From: Microcystis panniformis FACHB-1757
Lineage (GTDB): Bacteria; Cyanobacteriota; Cyanobacteriia; Cyanobacteriales; Microcystaceae
DNA length: 64,000 nucleotides
Direction of reading: 5' to 3'
NCBI RefSeq assembly: GCF_001264245.1
Contig: NZ_CP011339.1
Span: 3,348,001-3,412,000, forward strand
Shown here piece by piece: positions 43,810 to 53,191 of the stretch. The notes beneath the pieces were generated by a model. It saw only the letters and a program-made list of their open reading frames with translations, made no database searches and was not told the origin of the DNA. The position numbers were made by a program, and so were the translations under genes. Position 1 is the stretch's first letter. The number at the start of each line of letters is the position of its first letter.

Positions 43810-44594
43810 GTGCGATTCGTTGGCTAGAAACTAGACAGTAAGACGTTTAGAGGATTAGCCGCTTGGTAAATGTAGTACCTTGATAACTTTATAACCATAC
43901 AGGTGCGGGTTAGTAATAACCTTAGTCCTGTCCTCTAGATGCCTAGAGTGACGGCATTTCCTGCTGCTTTAGACTTGGTACATCTGAGGTAGTGAGCGAG
44001 GAAAAAAAGCGGTATCTGATAGCCTAAATCAGAAACCCGTTGAGCCAGAACCTATGGATAGCCCTGGGGCGAAGATACGAATTAACCATCGTCAACACCC
44101 ACGAGCCAAAAGGCTGACAGGCTCGAAACAAAAGTTAACAGAGTTGGGGCTGATAGCTCATACCACTATCAGTAAGGCATTCCCGTTACTCTGTTGTGGA
44201 CAGTATCATCAAATACGGTTCAACCAATGGTTATAGGGAACGAAGTAACCCTGATTGACTCTGCCCGTTTGGGGCAGTAGGAAACCATCCGCAAGTCAAT
44301 AGAGGGAGAGGATGTCCTTAAAAGCCAAGGCTTTGAGTAATATCAAAGATATGCTGACAAAGGACGGGTAACTAGGAAGTCTAAGCAACAATCAACGGTC
44401 ATATACGCCCTAAAACCAACAATCTTGTCTGGTGGGGATACAGCCAAGAGAGTTGAATAGACAAGGAAATAATAATTCCCATTATTATTCTACTAATGAC
44501 AGTAGCCTAGTTACTCAGGAGCCGGATACGGCGAAAGTCGTAAGTCCGGTTTTGAAGCAGGGGGTGGGAAGGCGACTTCCTGCTCTACTGTAAC
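43810..44594 (+). ncRNA. Group II intron without ORF
   Basis: The 785-nt element starts GTGCG (43810), the group II 5' consensus. Domain V is at 44519-44552, GAGCCGGATACGG, GAAA tetraloop, GTCGTAAGTCCGGTTT, with the AGC triad. Domain VI follows, with a candidate branch A at 44587 and a 3' end AC at 44594. ACACCC at 44095-44100 could be EBS1, pairing with GGGTGT of the 5' exon. Domain IV has no maturase gene, so splicing or mobility would need a protein in trans. It lies in GGGTGTGGGG repeats, not in a gene. Confidence 0.85.
44519..44552 (+). ncRNA. Group II intron domain V
   Basis: 34 nt folding as an 8-bp lower stem, a two-base bulge and a stem capped by GAAA, matching the catalytic domain of group II introns. 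Confidence 0.88.
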
Positions 44595-44691
44595 GGGTGT
44601 GGGGAGTTTTCTCAGTGAACTGATAACTGATAACTGATAACTGATAACTGACTCCTAACCCCACCAACAAACTTTTTGCCGCAAACCCTAG

Positions 44692-45852
44692 CTACTTGGG
44701 TTCAATGGTTACTAAAATCGAATAGGAGTCTGGTGGAGTCGTGTTAGTCGTAAACACGAATAAAATTTGGTTATTAGTAAGGGGATCGATGCCTGGAGGT
44801 AAACTGCCATTATGATCAGAGGCATATACATCCGGTACGGTTTGCTTTCCAGGATCCTCATAGGCATTACGCAACCCATTCACATGAACCACAATGCCAT
44901 CTCCAGCATCTGCAGGAACAGGTGAATCCAAAGGTTTTTCCGGTACCCCGGGCAAATATTTGTCAGGTGCAGTAACAACACCGCAGTAAGGTTCGGAAGA
45001 ACTGAATGTACAAGTTGATCCTTGAATAACTTTAGCTGTAACAGTTGCTGACACGGTAAGGATGGGTAGAGTTGCTTTGGTACCCCCAGTATCTACGTCG
45101 AGATTATAAGGTTTGACTATGCGGAATAATGGCAAGGCAGCTCTGGGGAAAACTCCGGTGCTGACAAAGTAGTTAACTTCCTCATTGGTAGTCATATTTA
45201 CCTGAGCGTTGGCATTCAAAATCACTTGATTACCACGACCCTCGCGAACACAGGTATAAAAATCGTCGCCAAGGGCGGGGATTCGGTTAAAATTCCCAGG
45301 ACAATTGGGGTTATTAGCAGGCGCTGCTAACATATCGGTGACGGGGGAACGTTGCCAAGTATCAATATTGTCGGGGGTGATGTAGTTGCCATTAGCGTCC
45401 AAGTTCGGACCGAAGCGCCACAGGACTCGTGGACCGGTCAAGCTATCATCAGTTCTAGGGATCTGGGTATAGTAAACGATCTGATCGGGGAGCGCCTGAC
45501 CCGGATTGTTGGGGTCGGGAATTTGGAAAGCTAGAACTGGTCGCGCTCCTGTGGGTACGTTCTTACTCTTGATCTGCTTTTCAGAATTAGCGATTCTACT
45601 TGCTCGTCTCACTTCATCTGAAACAAACTCTAGAGTACGATTAAGATTATTTTGGATTTCACTATTAGCATTAGCTCGATAATTGCTTCTGAGCAGGTTA
45701 ATTACGCCATTTCCCGACACCAAGACGGCAATCAGCATCATCAAACCTGCTAGTAAAACTTCTGTAATCGTGAAACCCGCTTGCAGACGACGATGAGCGG
45801 ATTTTTTCTGTAAACGACCTAAGTGATTGATATACTCCAAATAAAAACGCAT
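44692..45852 (-). CDS. Type IV pilin-like protein (HpsC-like pseudopilin)
   Basis: I prefer the start at ATG 45852 (MRFYLEYINHLGRLQKKSAH); the frame is open 22 codons further. The prepilin peptidase site AG/FTITEV is followed by a hydrophobic helix LLAGLMMLIAVLVS. The remaining 340 residues are a large, Pro/Asn-rich pseudopilin body with cysteine pairs. It is like PilW/HpsC-type proteins of pili or hormogonium polysaccharide secretion. The stop codon is formed where the repeat element 43764-44688 begins, so the C-terminus may be altered. Confidence 0.8.
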   Translation of the reverse strand: MRFYLEYINHLGRLQKKSAHRRLQAGFTITEVLLAGLMMLIAVLVSGNGVINLLRSNYRANANSEIQNNLNRTLEFVSDEVRRASRIANSEKQIKSKNVPTGARPVLAFQIPDPNNPGQALPDQIVYYTQIPRTDDSLTGPRVLWRFGPNLDANGNYITPDNIDTWQRSPVTDMLAAPANNPNCPGNFNRIPALGDDFYTCVREGRGNQVILNANAQVNMTTNEEVNYFVSTGVFPRAALPLFRIVKPYNLDVDTGGTKATLPILTVSATVTAKVIQGSTCTFSSSEPYCGVVTAPDKYLPGVPEKPLDSPVPADAGDGIVVHVNGLRNAYEDPGKQTVPDVYASDHNGSLPPGIDPLTNNQILFVFTTNTTPPDSYSILVTIEPK

Positions 45853-45918
45853 AGCTTTAACCCGTCCCAATTTCTCTGTTCTGTACTCCCCTAAATATTT
45901 AACATTTATTGCAGTCAC

Positions 45919-46272
45919 AGAGGTTTTATTAAACTACTGGTCAATTAAGTCGAAAGGGGTTTTCGGAAACCACTGAAAATTTACTACTACCTACTACCTT
46001 CAAAATTTCCCTAGAAAACTCCCGATCAAAAATGTCTCGACCTGACTAACTTCACCAATAACTACATCATAGCCTAAGAAAATCCCATAGATAGTAATTG
46101 AAATATGGCCAGAAAGGTGATTTTGGTTACAGCTATTAATCGCTTTTGGGAGTGAGTGAGTTTTTGTACATTTGTATTAGTTGAATGGTTGACCCTCAAG
46201 GAGATAAGAAGGCCCAAGGACTGGTTACAATCAAGGATAGGTAATTTTTCGATCGATGTCATCTAAATAATC
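45919..46272. other. Intergenic region between pseudopilin gene and gloA
   Basis: No gene or clear repeat seen. Promoters of both divergent genes must lie here. Confidence 0.5.
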
Positions 46273-46683
46273 ATGCGTCTCTTACACACCATGCTCCGGG
46301 TCAATAACTTGCAGGAATCTCTACAATTTTACTGCGATGTGCTAGGAATGAAGTTATTGCGTCAGAAAGACTATCCCAATGGTCAATTTACCCTCGCTTT
46401 CGTCGGTTATGGCGATGAGGCTAATCATGCTGTCATCGAACTGACCTATAATTGGGGAGTCGATCGCTACGAAGTCGGTAATGCTTACGGTCATATTGCC
46501 CTAGGCGTGGATGATATCTATAGCACCTGTGAGAAAATTAAAGCTCTTGGTGGCAATGTCACCAGGGAACCGGGCCCGATGAAACACGGTTCTACGGTGA
46601 TTGCTTTCGTGGAAGATCCTAATGGCTACAAGATCGAGTTAATTCAATTAGGAACCCAGGGTGCTGCCGTGGCCACGGCTTAA
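46273..46683 (+). CDS. gloA: Lactoylglutathione lyase (glyoxalase I)
   Basis: This 136-residue enzyme converts the methylglyoxal-glutathione adduct to lactoylglutathione. Metal ligands are visible in each half: His5 in RLLHTMLRV, Glu in HAVIELTYN, His in YGHIALGVDD and Glu in GYKIELIQL. The GMKLLRQKDYPNGQFTLAFV segment is typical. It is complete and stands alone. Confidence 0.95.
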   Translation: MRLLHTMLRVNNLQESLQFYCDVLGMKLLRQKDYPNGQFTLAFVGYGDEANHAVIELTYNWGVDRYEVGNAYGHIALGVDDIYSTCEKIKALGGNVTREPGPMKHGSTVIAFVEDPNGYKIELIQLGTQGAAVATA

Positions 46684-46746
46684 ATTTATTGTCGTCAAAA
46701 ACTTAAGTAGCTGGTTATAATTAAGTTAAAAATGGATTTTAGGTTC

Positions 46747-46809
46747 GATCCCCCCTGCCCCCCTTGATAAGGGGGGTGCCGATCCCCCCTTAGTCCCCCC
46801 TTAATAAGG
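46747..46809. repeat. CCCCCTT...AAGGGGGG repeats, left half
   Basis: Palindromic GATCCCCCCTGCCCCCCTTG with AAGGGGGGTGCCGATC units; continues after the IS at 48228-48290. Such G/C runs are common dispersed repeats in cyanobacteria. The ISAs1-like element sits in one of the palindromes. Confidence 0.8.
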
Positions 46810-48227
46810 TAGGGCTGTTTCATTCTCCCATCAGAATATCAAAAGTAAAAGCGATCACTGTCTTTGTAAAATGAGAAGTGAACGCGAACTTTTGAAAGAT
46901 ATGTTGAGCTTAATAGAAAAACTGAAACAAGTCAAGGACTTTCGGAAAGATAAAGGAAAAAGACACCCTTTATGGATAGTATTAGTAGTAATAATACTGG
47001 GAACAATGCTAGGATACTCAGGTTAGAGAGAACTAGGAGAGTTTGCTAAAAATAATCGGCACAGGCTCAGTCAAGAATTTAACATAATTCCAGAAAGAGT
47101 CCCGTCCTATTCAACAATTAGAAGGGTAATGATGGGAGTTGACTGGCAGAGTTTGTTAAAAATGTTTAATGAATGGGCATTAGAAGAATATGGACAAAGA
47201 GATGACATAAATTGGCTAGGGATGGATGGAAAAAGTCTCAAAAACACCCTAAAGAATCCTAATAATGAACAACAAAATTTTATCATGTTTGTCTCATTGT
47301 TTAGTCAAGAAAGTGGCTTAGTATTACACTTAAAAAGAATCGAAAACAAAAAAGGGTCTGAAATCAACGAAGGTCAAGCTATAATTGAGGATTGCTCTCT
47401 CCAAAATCAAGTTTTTACCGGGGATGCTTTACACTGTCAGAAAAAAACAATCAGCTTAATAGCCAAGACTAAAAATGATTATGTTATCACCGTTAAAGGA
47501 AATCAGAAAAATCTTGATCAGCGAATACAAGACCTGAGTAATTCCTCAAAGCCAGAAAGTTGCTTTCTTGAACAAGATAATAGTCATGGACGAAAAATAT
47601 CAAGAAAAATAGAAGTTTTTAAAGTGAGGAACAATGAAAGACAAGGGTTTGAAAATCTGCGAAGAGTTATTAAAGTAGAAAGAAGGGGTAGTCGCGGGGA
47701 TAAAACCTATGAAGAAACAGCTTACTATATCAGTAGCCTAACCGAATCCGCCGAAGTATTTGCTAAAATTATTCGAGGACACTGGAAAATAGAAAATCAG
47801 TTACATTGGGTAAAAGATGTAATTTTTGAGGAAGATAAAAGCGAAATTAGTGATTTTCAAGCGGCCAGCAATTGGTCAATTCTCACAAATATAGGATTGA
47901 ATCTTTTCAGAGGTTTGGGTTTTCTCTCAATAACAGAGGGACAGAGGTGGTTAGCTGAACGTTGGGAAAAACTGATAGTTTTATCGACGTAAGAAGCAGA
48001 AAAATTATCTAAATTAACAGGATGTACTCTCAGACAATTTGAAGAGAGATAGGCTTTTAGTGGCTTGGGAACAAGCTTTATCAATTTATTCATAATAAAT
48101 TTGGCAGAGGATTAAAGATTAGTTATTGTGACTAACTCTTTTGGTTAGAACAAGATAAACTTGAGAATCTTCGGTCAAATTTATTGACTCAAAATCAGCT
48201 ATACTTAATTTAAATGAAACAGCCCTA
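46810..48227 (+). mobile_element. ISAs1-like insertion sequence, inactive
   Basis: The ends are TAGGGCTGTTTCATT (46810-46824) and AATGAAACAGCCCTA (48213-48227). CCCTTAATAAGG stands directly on both sides (46798-46809 and 48228-48239); part of this may be the palindromic target itself rather than duplication. The 1418-bp element carries one transposase gene with a stop codon inside. Confidence 0.88.
46871..47992 (+). pseudogene. ISAs1-family transposase with internal stop
   Basis: The frame starts at ATG 46871 (MRSERELLKDMLSLIEKLKQ), reads VKDFRKDKGKRHPLW and ILGTMLGYSG, then hits TAG at 47024-47026, and continues RELGEFAKNNRHRLS to the end. The rest has the DDE motifs: NWLGMDGKSLKNT, VFTGDALHCQKKT and HWKIENQLHWVKDVIFEED. 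A single base change of a Tyr codon explains the stop. A downstream ATG at 47129 gives a truncated protein lacking the N-terminal domain. Confidence 0.9.
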
Positions 48228-48290
48228 CCCTTAATAAGGGGGGTGCCGATAGGTGGGGGGATCCCCCTTAATAAGGGGGGCTGACGATTT
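48228..48290. repeat. CCCCCTT...AAGGGGGG repeats, right half
   Basis: Continues the block broken by the ISAs1-like element: CCTTAATAAGGGGGGTGCCG and a further GGGGGATCCCCC palindrome. Confidence 0.8.
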
Positions 48291-48342
48291 TAACACCTAC
48301 CTACTTAGCTTGCCGTAACAAGGGAAAATTGCTAGTTTTTGT

Positions 48343-48529
48343 GGCTCTTCGGTTTGTGTTATGCAATGGACGGGGGTTATAAGGGATGGAACCCTTATAT
48401 AGAAAGGGATTTAGCGATTTTTGTCAATTGTTTTTTATCTAGAGCGAACTAATCAATTAAGTCTCTTGCCAGATAAGGATTTAGTCGATTTATGCCCCCC
48501 TATCGAACCATAACAAGTAACGAAGAGCC
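48343..48529. mobile_element. 187-bp MITE with ISL3-like ends
   Basis: The ends are GGCTCTTCG (48343) and CGAAGAGCC (to 48529), followed inward by TGTTATG/CATAACA after five or so bases. GTTTTTGT occurs directly on both sides (48335-48342 and 48530-48537), a perfect 8-bp target duplication as ISL3 elements make. It has no gene. It is a longer relative of the MITE at 1773-1904, sharing only the ends. Confidence 0.87.
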
Positions 48530-48567
48530 GTTTTTGTCTGTGGCTAAAAATACAGACGAAGCAATCA

Positions 48568-50157
48568 TCACCAGCTGACTTTGCCTTTGAGCTTGTTAAT
48601 TTTTCCCTTACCGATTCCCGATACTCGATCCAAATCTTCTAGGGAAGTAAAGGGTTTTTCTTGCCGGGCTGCGATAATTTTTTCGGCTAATTTGCCACTG
48701 ATACCGGGTAAAGTATCTAATTCTTCTTTTGTGGCAGTGTTTAAATTAATTAAGCGATCGCTTTTAATTGTTACAGATTGGGGGCAGTTTTTTCTATCCT
48801 GTTCGATCCGATTTTTAATAGTTTCCGGCAGTCCTAATTTAGCGGTACGGTAAAGATATTGAAATTCTCGATCGAAATGAGCAGCAACGGTGGGATTATC
48901 GATAATAACTAAAGCTTCATCATTTTGATGGTTAGCAGCTTTTGACCAATTATGAGAACCAGTAATCACAATTTTATCATCGATTAAACCGAATTTATGG
49001 TGTAATTTATCTCCCGGGGCTAGAGCGGGAACTCCTAGGGTATTAATTGGGTTTTGCCAAGGCTGATTATCTGGTTCATAACGACATTTATTACTGAGAG
49101 CAACTCCTAATAAATCTAATCCTTCGCTATAGTATCGGAAGGCAAAACTAGGATCAATTAAAGCTTTAATTTCTATCCCTTTTTGATGTCGTTGGGCGAG
49201 AATATTAGCCAAAGGCTGTTCCGTCAGGACAAACAGGGCTAAATTCACGGATTTTTTAGCTTTATTTAAAGTTTCACCGATCAGACCATTGCTAGTAATT
49301 GCCCAGGGATAAGCGGTAGAATCGGGGGAAAATTTGACCGTCAGACTACTATTACCGATAGTAATTGTTTGTGGTTTTCTCTGGGGTTTATCTAAGCCAA
49401 ATTTAGGACTATCTTCCCTTCCCCACATCAGATTAAATTCTCTTTGAAAAACTCTAGCTAGTGGGGGATTAGTAATTACTAATAAGTGATTGGCATTCCC
49501 GACAGTTTTGGGATTAGAAAAGTCTCCATGAATATCACTTAAGGTATAGTTAGCTGAACTGATTAAAGTAGTGTAATTATCAATAACCATGAATTTATGG
49601 TGCATTAAACCACTACCTTTTGAGCGATCTGCACTATCATCAATTAGGGGAATACCAGCTTTTTTGAGGATAGTAATTGCATCTCTTTGGGCGATTTCCT
49701 CTGGACTTAATTTACCATCTCGATTTATATCAACTAAATCAAAAATATTTTGATAACGTTCCTGTTCTCGATCGCTTGATTTTTCTCGGTTTTTAGCTAA
49801 ACTATGAATAGGTTTATTGTAAATATTTTCGAGGATAACCCTAACTTTAATTCCCTGCTGCTGACGAGCAACTAAAGCTTGAGCGATGGCGGGTAAACGT
49901 AACTCTTGCACCGCTAGATTGATCGAACTTTTTGCCGAGTTAATATTATCAATAATAACCTGTTCTAAATTATCCCCTGGGCGATTAATTTGGCGATAGG
50001 GATCGGTATAATTTGAACCCTGGGCCTGATTATAATTAAAATAGACTTGAATATATGGATCTTGGGGCAAGGGTTGGGGACGATTTTGGATAACATTGAG
50101 AGAATGACAACCCCACAAAAGAAAAACTGTTCCTAACAAAAATCCTAACTGTTTCAT
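48568..50157 (-). CDS. Phospholipase-D-like lipoprotein with EF-hand-like insert and HhH domain
   Basis: From ATG 50157 the 529-residue protein starts with a lipoprotein signal, LGFLLGTVFLLWGCHS. Two PLD half-sites follow: HHKFMVIDNYTTLISSANYT and HHKFGLIDDKIVITGSHNW. Between the first strands and the first half-site is VDINRDGKLSPEEI, an EF-hand-like loop. The C-terminus is a ComEA-like helix-hairpin-helix (LINLNTATKEELDTLPGISG), which binds DNA without sequence preference. A membrane-anchored phosphodiesterase acting on DNA, for instance during uptake or scavenging, is a plausible reading. Confidence 0.85.
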   Translation of the reverse strand: MKQLGFLLGTVFLLWGCHSLNVIQNRPQPLPQDPYIQVYFNYNQAQGSNYTDPYRQINRPGDNLEQVIIDNINSAKSSINLAVQELRLPAIAQALVARQQQGIKVRVILENIYNKPIHSLAKNREKSSDREQERYQNIFDLVDINRDGKLSPEEIAQRDAITILKKAGIPLIDDSADRSKGSGLMHHKFMVIDNYTTLISSANYTLSDIHGDFSNPKTVGNANHLLVITNPPLARVFQREFNLMWGREDSPKFGLDKPQRKPQTITIGNSSLTVKFSPDSTAYPWAITSNGLIGETLNKAKKSVNLALFVLTEQPLANILAQRHQKGIEIKALIDPSFAFRYYSEGLDLLGVALSNKCRYEPDNQPWQNPINTLGVPALAPGDKLHHKFGLIDDKIVITGSHNWSKAANHQNDEALVIIDNPTVAAHFDREFQYLYRTAKLGLPETIKNRIEQDRKNCPQSVTIKSDRLINLNTATKEELDTLPGISGKLAEKIIAARQEKPFTSLEDLDRVSGIGKGKINKLKGKVSW

Positions 50158-50289
50158 AGTCCGAATTTTTTTTAATCTCAATTTATCTATTGCCATTTTT
50201 ATCCACATAATTATCATTATCCCAGTATTCAGGAGGAGTCAGGAGAGAATTTTTACCTAAGGAGGTTCTCGGAAATCGGTATGTACTAA

Positions 50290-50424
50290 ATTGATTATAA
50301 GTAGTCGGACATAAATTCTGTTGTCTATCTTAAGAAATGTAAATTGCCGCAATTCTGACTGACTACTGACTACTGACTCCTTACCCCACAGTTAACTTTA
50401 CTTTTGTCCAACTACTTAATCAAT
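50290..50424. mobile_element. 135-bp MITE with ATTGAT...AGTAGT ends
   Basis: ATTGATTATAAGTAGTCGGA at 50290 and the complementary end CAACTACTTAATCAAT at 50409-50424 form an imperfect inverted repeat. AAGTAGT-N-GGACA is common to both. The interior has ACTGACTACTGACTACTGAC simple repeats. The AAGTAGT core recalls the MITE at 12039-12236. Confidence 0.6.
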
Positions 50425-50510
50425 CCTGATTCTAGATTGAAGACGATGACTTTGTCCTTGATTGCTTAAATCGCTGACCAAAGATCTGAGATCTAGTTAG
50501 TGAATTTTGT

Positions 50511-50516
50511 TATAAT
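50511..50516 (+). promoter_or_regulatory. Possible -10 box of the dynamin-like gene
   Basis: TATAAT lies 43 nt before the ATG at 50559. No good -35 hexamer stands at the right distance. Confidence 0.3.
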
Positions 50517-50558
50517 CTAGGGAATAATAGCACTGTTCTTCTAGATCTGGGTTTTACC

Positions 50559-52985
50559 ATGACTGAACTTTTACCCCAATGCAGTAATCTGGCTGGTAAT
50601 GTTAACAGTATAATTGAACTATTCAAAGGCGAATCCTCTCTCCGCAATCAACAGGATAACAGCAAGATAGAAATTGCCCTACAAAAAGCCATTTCTCCCA
50701 AATTTGAAATCGTTTTTGCCGGTGCTTTTAGTGCTGGGAAATCAATGTTAATCAATGCACTTTTAGAGCGAGAATTGCTCTATAGTGCCGAAGGACACGC
50801 AACGGGTACAGAATGTTATATTGAGTACGCAGAAGCTGATGAGGAAAGAGTGGTTTTAACCTTTCTCAGCGAAGTAGAAATTCGTACTTTAGTCGATACC
50901 GTCTGTCAAAATCTGCAATTAACCAATCCCAGTAACATTAATTCCCCGGAATACTGTAGCCAGTTAAACCAATACTGTCAAAAAATTATCGAACAGGAAG
51001 GGGGAGAAGGCAAATCCGAGCGAGCTAAACAAGCTCAGGGTTTAAAATTATTAATTGAAGGATTTACTCAAAATCGTGAGCGGATCCATACGCTGCATAA
51101 TGCCACCTATTCCATGGAACAATTTCACTTTTCTAATTTAGCAGAAGCGGCAAGTTTTGCCCGTCGTGGTAGCAATAGTGCCGTCTTAAAACGTCTAGAA
51201 TATTACTGTCATCATCCTCTCCTTAAAGATGGTAACGTTTTGGTAGATTTGCCCGGTATTGATGCCCCAGTCAAAAAAGATGCCGCCTTAGCCTATCGTA
51301 AAATAGAGCATCCTGATACTTCGGCAGTGGTTTGTGTTTTAAAAGCTGCTTCTGCGGGAGAATTAGCCACAGAAGAAACGGAATTACTCGAAAAAATTCG
51401 CTCTAATGCTGGTATTCGTGATCGAGTTTTTTATGTTTTTAACCGCATTGATGAAACCTGGTACGCAGCCCAACTAAAACAACGTTTAGAAAACCTGATT
51501 CAAACGCAATTTCGTGATACTTCCCGCCTCTACAAAACCAGCGGACTTTTAGGATTTTATGGGTATCAGGTAAAAAATCAAACCAATATTAATCAGCGTT
51601 ATGGTTTAGATTCTATCTTTGCCGAAAGTGTTAAAAATTTAGGAGGACAAGAAGAAACACCGCAATTTGTCAGCGAGTTTAATAACTATTGTGCCAACTC
51701 AGGTAAATTACTGGCAACTCCCTTTAAAGTTTCCATCCACGGTTATGAAACTCCTAATAAAAATTATTTCCGAGTTTTAAGCGAGTGGGGAAATCCTTTA
51801 CTAGAGCAGTTAATTGCTGATAGTGGTATCGCAGAATTTCGCACGGCAATTACTCGTTATCTCACGGAGGAAAAGCGTCCGCAATTGTTTGCAACTTTAG
51901 CTGATGATTTACAATCTCTCTGCATTACTCTCAAAAATCATTATCAAGAGATTTATCGTGATTTAGAAAGTCAACCACGAGAAATTGAGGCGATGAAAGC
52001 TCTGGAGTTAAATCACCTCAATCAAGAGTTAAAGGAAGTGGGAGAGAAATTAACTAAACATATCGATGGTTATGTCAATGCTATCGTGGTTAATAGCGAT
52101 GAAAACTTCGAGGAAGACTTTAAGAAACTGAAAGCGAGAATGGTATCAAGATTGGATGAGTTATTAAATACTTTTTCTGTCAAAAATGCCTACTCGCAAG
52201 CGACTTTAAACCATCCCCGCAATGCCACAGCACCTTTATTAGCAGTATTGGTAGAAGCTTTTTATTATCTGTCTAACCAGCTAGAAGATGTGTTGATTGA
52301 GGAGTCAATCAGTTTAATTAGTCGCTTTTGTCAGCGTCTTTTAGATGCGGTAAGGCAAGGTGATTATTATCGGCAAATTTATCGTTTATTGGGTAACGAT
52401 AGTGGCATAGAAAATCAGCTAAAACAGCTAGAAGAGCAGTTAATTCATGCCTTAGTTTCCGAAGCGAGAACAGAGTGCGATCGCTATGTAAGAGAAAATC
52501 ACAATTTTTACAACGAAGGCACTTTTTCTATCTTTCAATTTCGGCAAACTGTCCAACAAACTGCCCAAGGTTATGACTGTGAAAGTATTCTTGATGCTGA
52601 ACCTGCTATCCGTCAATTACTTAAGTTAGATTTTGAGCCAAAAGTATCAGCGACAATTCAGAAAAACTTCCGCCAAACCGTTAATAATACTCTAAAAAAT
52701 CAATTGATACCAATGGCAAAAAAACAAGCCGATACTATTCTACAACAGTTCAATCAAGCTCGTTCTTATCTAGAACAAACCTTAGAACAGGAAGCGGCGG
52801 AAAAAATTGCTAATAATGCCCGCAAACAGGAAGAAATTAACCAAAAAATTGAGAATTATAACCAAGCGATCAACTCTCTCAATACTTGTTTAACTGCTAT
52901 GGGTTTACAGAAAAATCATTTACCTGTAATTGTTGAACAAGAATTAGAGATTGTCCCGGAAGTTGTTAATCACTCCAGCAATTAA
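50559..52985 (+). CDS. Bacterial dynamin-like GTPase
   Basis: This 808-residue protein has a large GTPase domain with P-loop GAFSAGKS (55-62), G3 LVDLPGIDAP and G4 NRIDE. The long helical C-terminal part (about 460-800), with coiled-coil sequence such as LEQEAAEKIANNARKQEEIN, matches dynamin-like proteins, which remodel membranes by nucleotide-driven assembly. Some bacterial relatives protect against phage or membrane damage. The FGE-type gene follows after 206 bp. No second dynamin-like gene is adjacent. Confidence 0.85.
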   Translation: MTELLPQCSNLAGNVNSIIELFKGESSLRNQQDNSKIEIALQKAISPKFEIVFAGAFSAGKSMLINALLERELLYSAEGHATGTECYIEYAEADEERVVLTFLSEVEIRTLVDTVCQNLQLTNPSNINSPEYCSQLNQYCQKIIEQEGGEGKSERAKQAQGLKLLIEGFTQNRERIHTLHNATYSMEQFHFSNLAEAASFARRGSNSAVLKRLEYYCHHPLLKDGNVLVDLPGIDAPVKKDAALAYRKIEHPDTSAVVCVLKAASAGELATEETELLEKIRSNAGIRDRVFYVFNRIDETWYAAQLKQRLENLIQTQFRDTSRLYKTSGLLGFYGYQVKNQTNINQRYGLDSIFAESVKNLGGQEETPQFVSEFNNYCANSGKLLATPFKVSIHGYETPNKNYFRVLSEWGNPLLEQLIADSGIAEFRTAITRYLTEEKRPQLFATLADDLQSLCITLKNHYQEIYRDLESQPREIEAMKALELNHLNQELKEVGEKLTKHIDGYVNAIVVNSDENFEEDFKKLKARMVSRLDELLNTFSVKNAYSQATLNHPRNATAPLLAVLVEAFYYLSNQLEDVLIEESISLISRFCQRLLDAVRQGDYYRQIYRLLGNDSGIENQLKQLEEQLIHALVSEARTECDRYVRENHNFYNEGTFSIFQFRQTVQQTAQGYDCESILDAEPAIRQLLKLDFEPKVSATIQKNFRQTVNNTLKNQLIPMAKKQADTILQQFNQARSYLEQTLEQEAAEKIANNARKQEEINQKIENYNQAINSLNTCLTAMGLQKNHLPVIVEQELEIVPEVVNHSSN

Positions 52986-53191
52986 TATGGGGAGCGGGAA
53001 GGTGGAAAGTAGGGGGAAACAATCCATCTGTTAAAAACCGATTTGCTGTCAAAGCAAAAAATTAATTAAAATTAAAACTCATCGGGGGATAAGCGATCGA
53101 AGTCTTGTTATTCTTATAACTGGTGGGTTGCGAGATTTTTCCAGACTCGCAGCTTAACCCGATCAACTAATAACCGATAGAGGGGTGCAGA

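Larger units (their letters stand above)
43764..44688. repeat. Repeat element with IS-like ends, host of a group II intron
   Basis: It begins GGGTTTGCGGCAAAAAG at 43764 and ends with the complement CTTTTTGCCGCAAACCC at 44672-44688. Without the intron it would be about 140 bp: an end, GGGTGTGGGG repeats, AGTTTTCTCAGTGAACTG, heptad repeats TGATAAC (44617-44650) and the other end. 62717-62824 shows the same order without intron. The right end touches the stop codon of the pseudopilin gene. Confidence 0.78.

Noticed and set aside
43903..43910. GTGCGGG at 43903 as the 5' end of the group II intron
   Set aside because: The match to the intron-less relative at 62717 stops at 43809, and GTGCG occurs exactly there, so 43810 is the better start.
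44054..44236. 60-codon open frame inside the intron as a maturase remnant
   Set aside because: No reverse transcriptase or maturase motif; it overlaps the domain I region and is probably chance.
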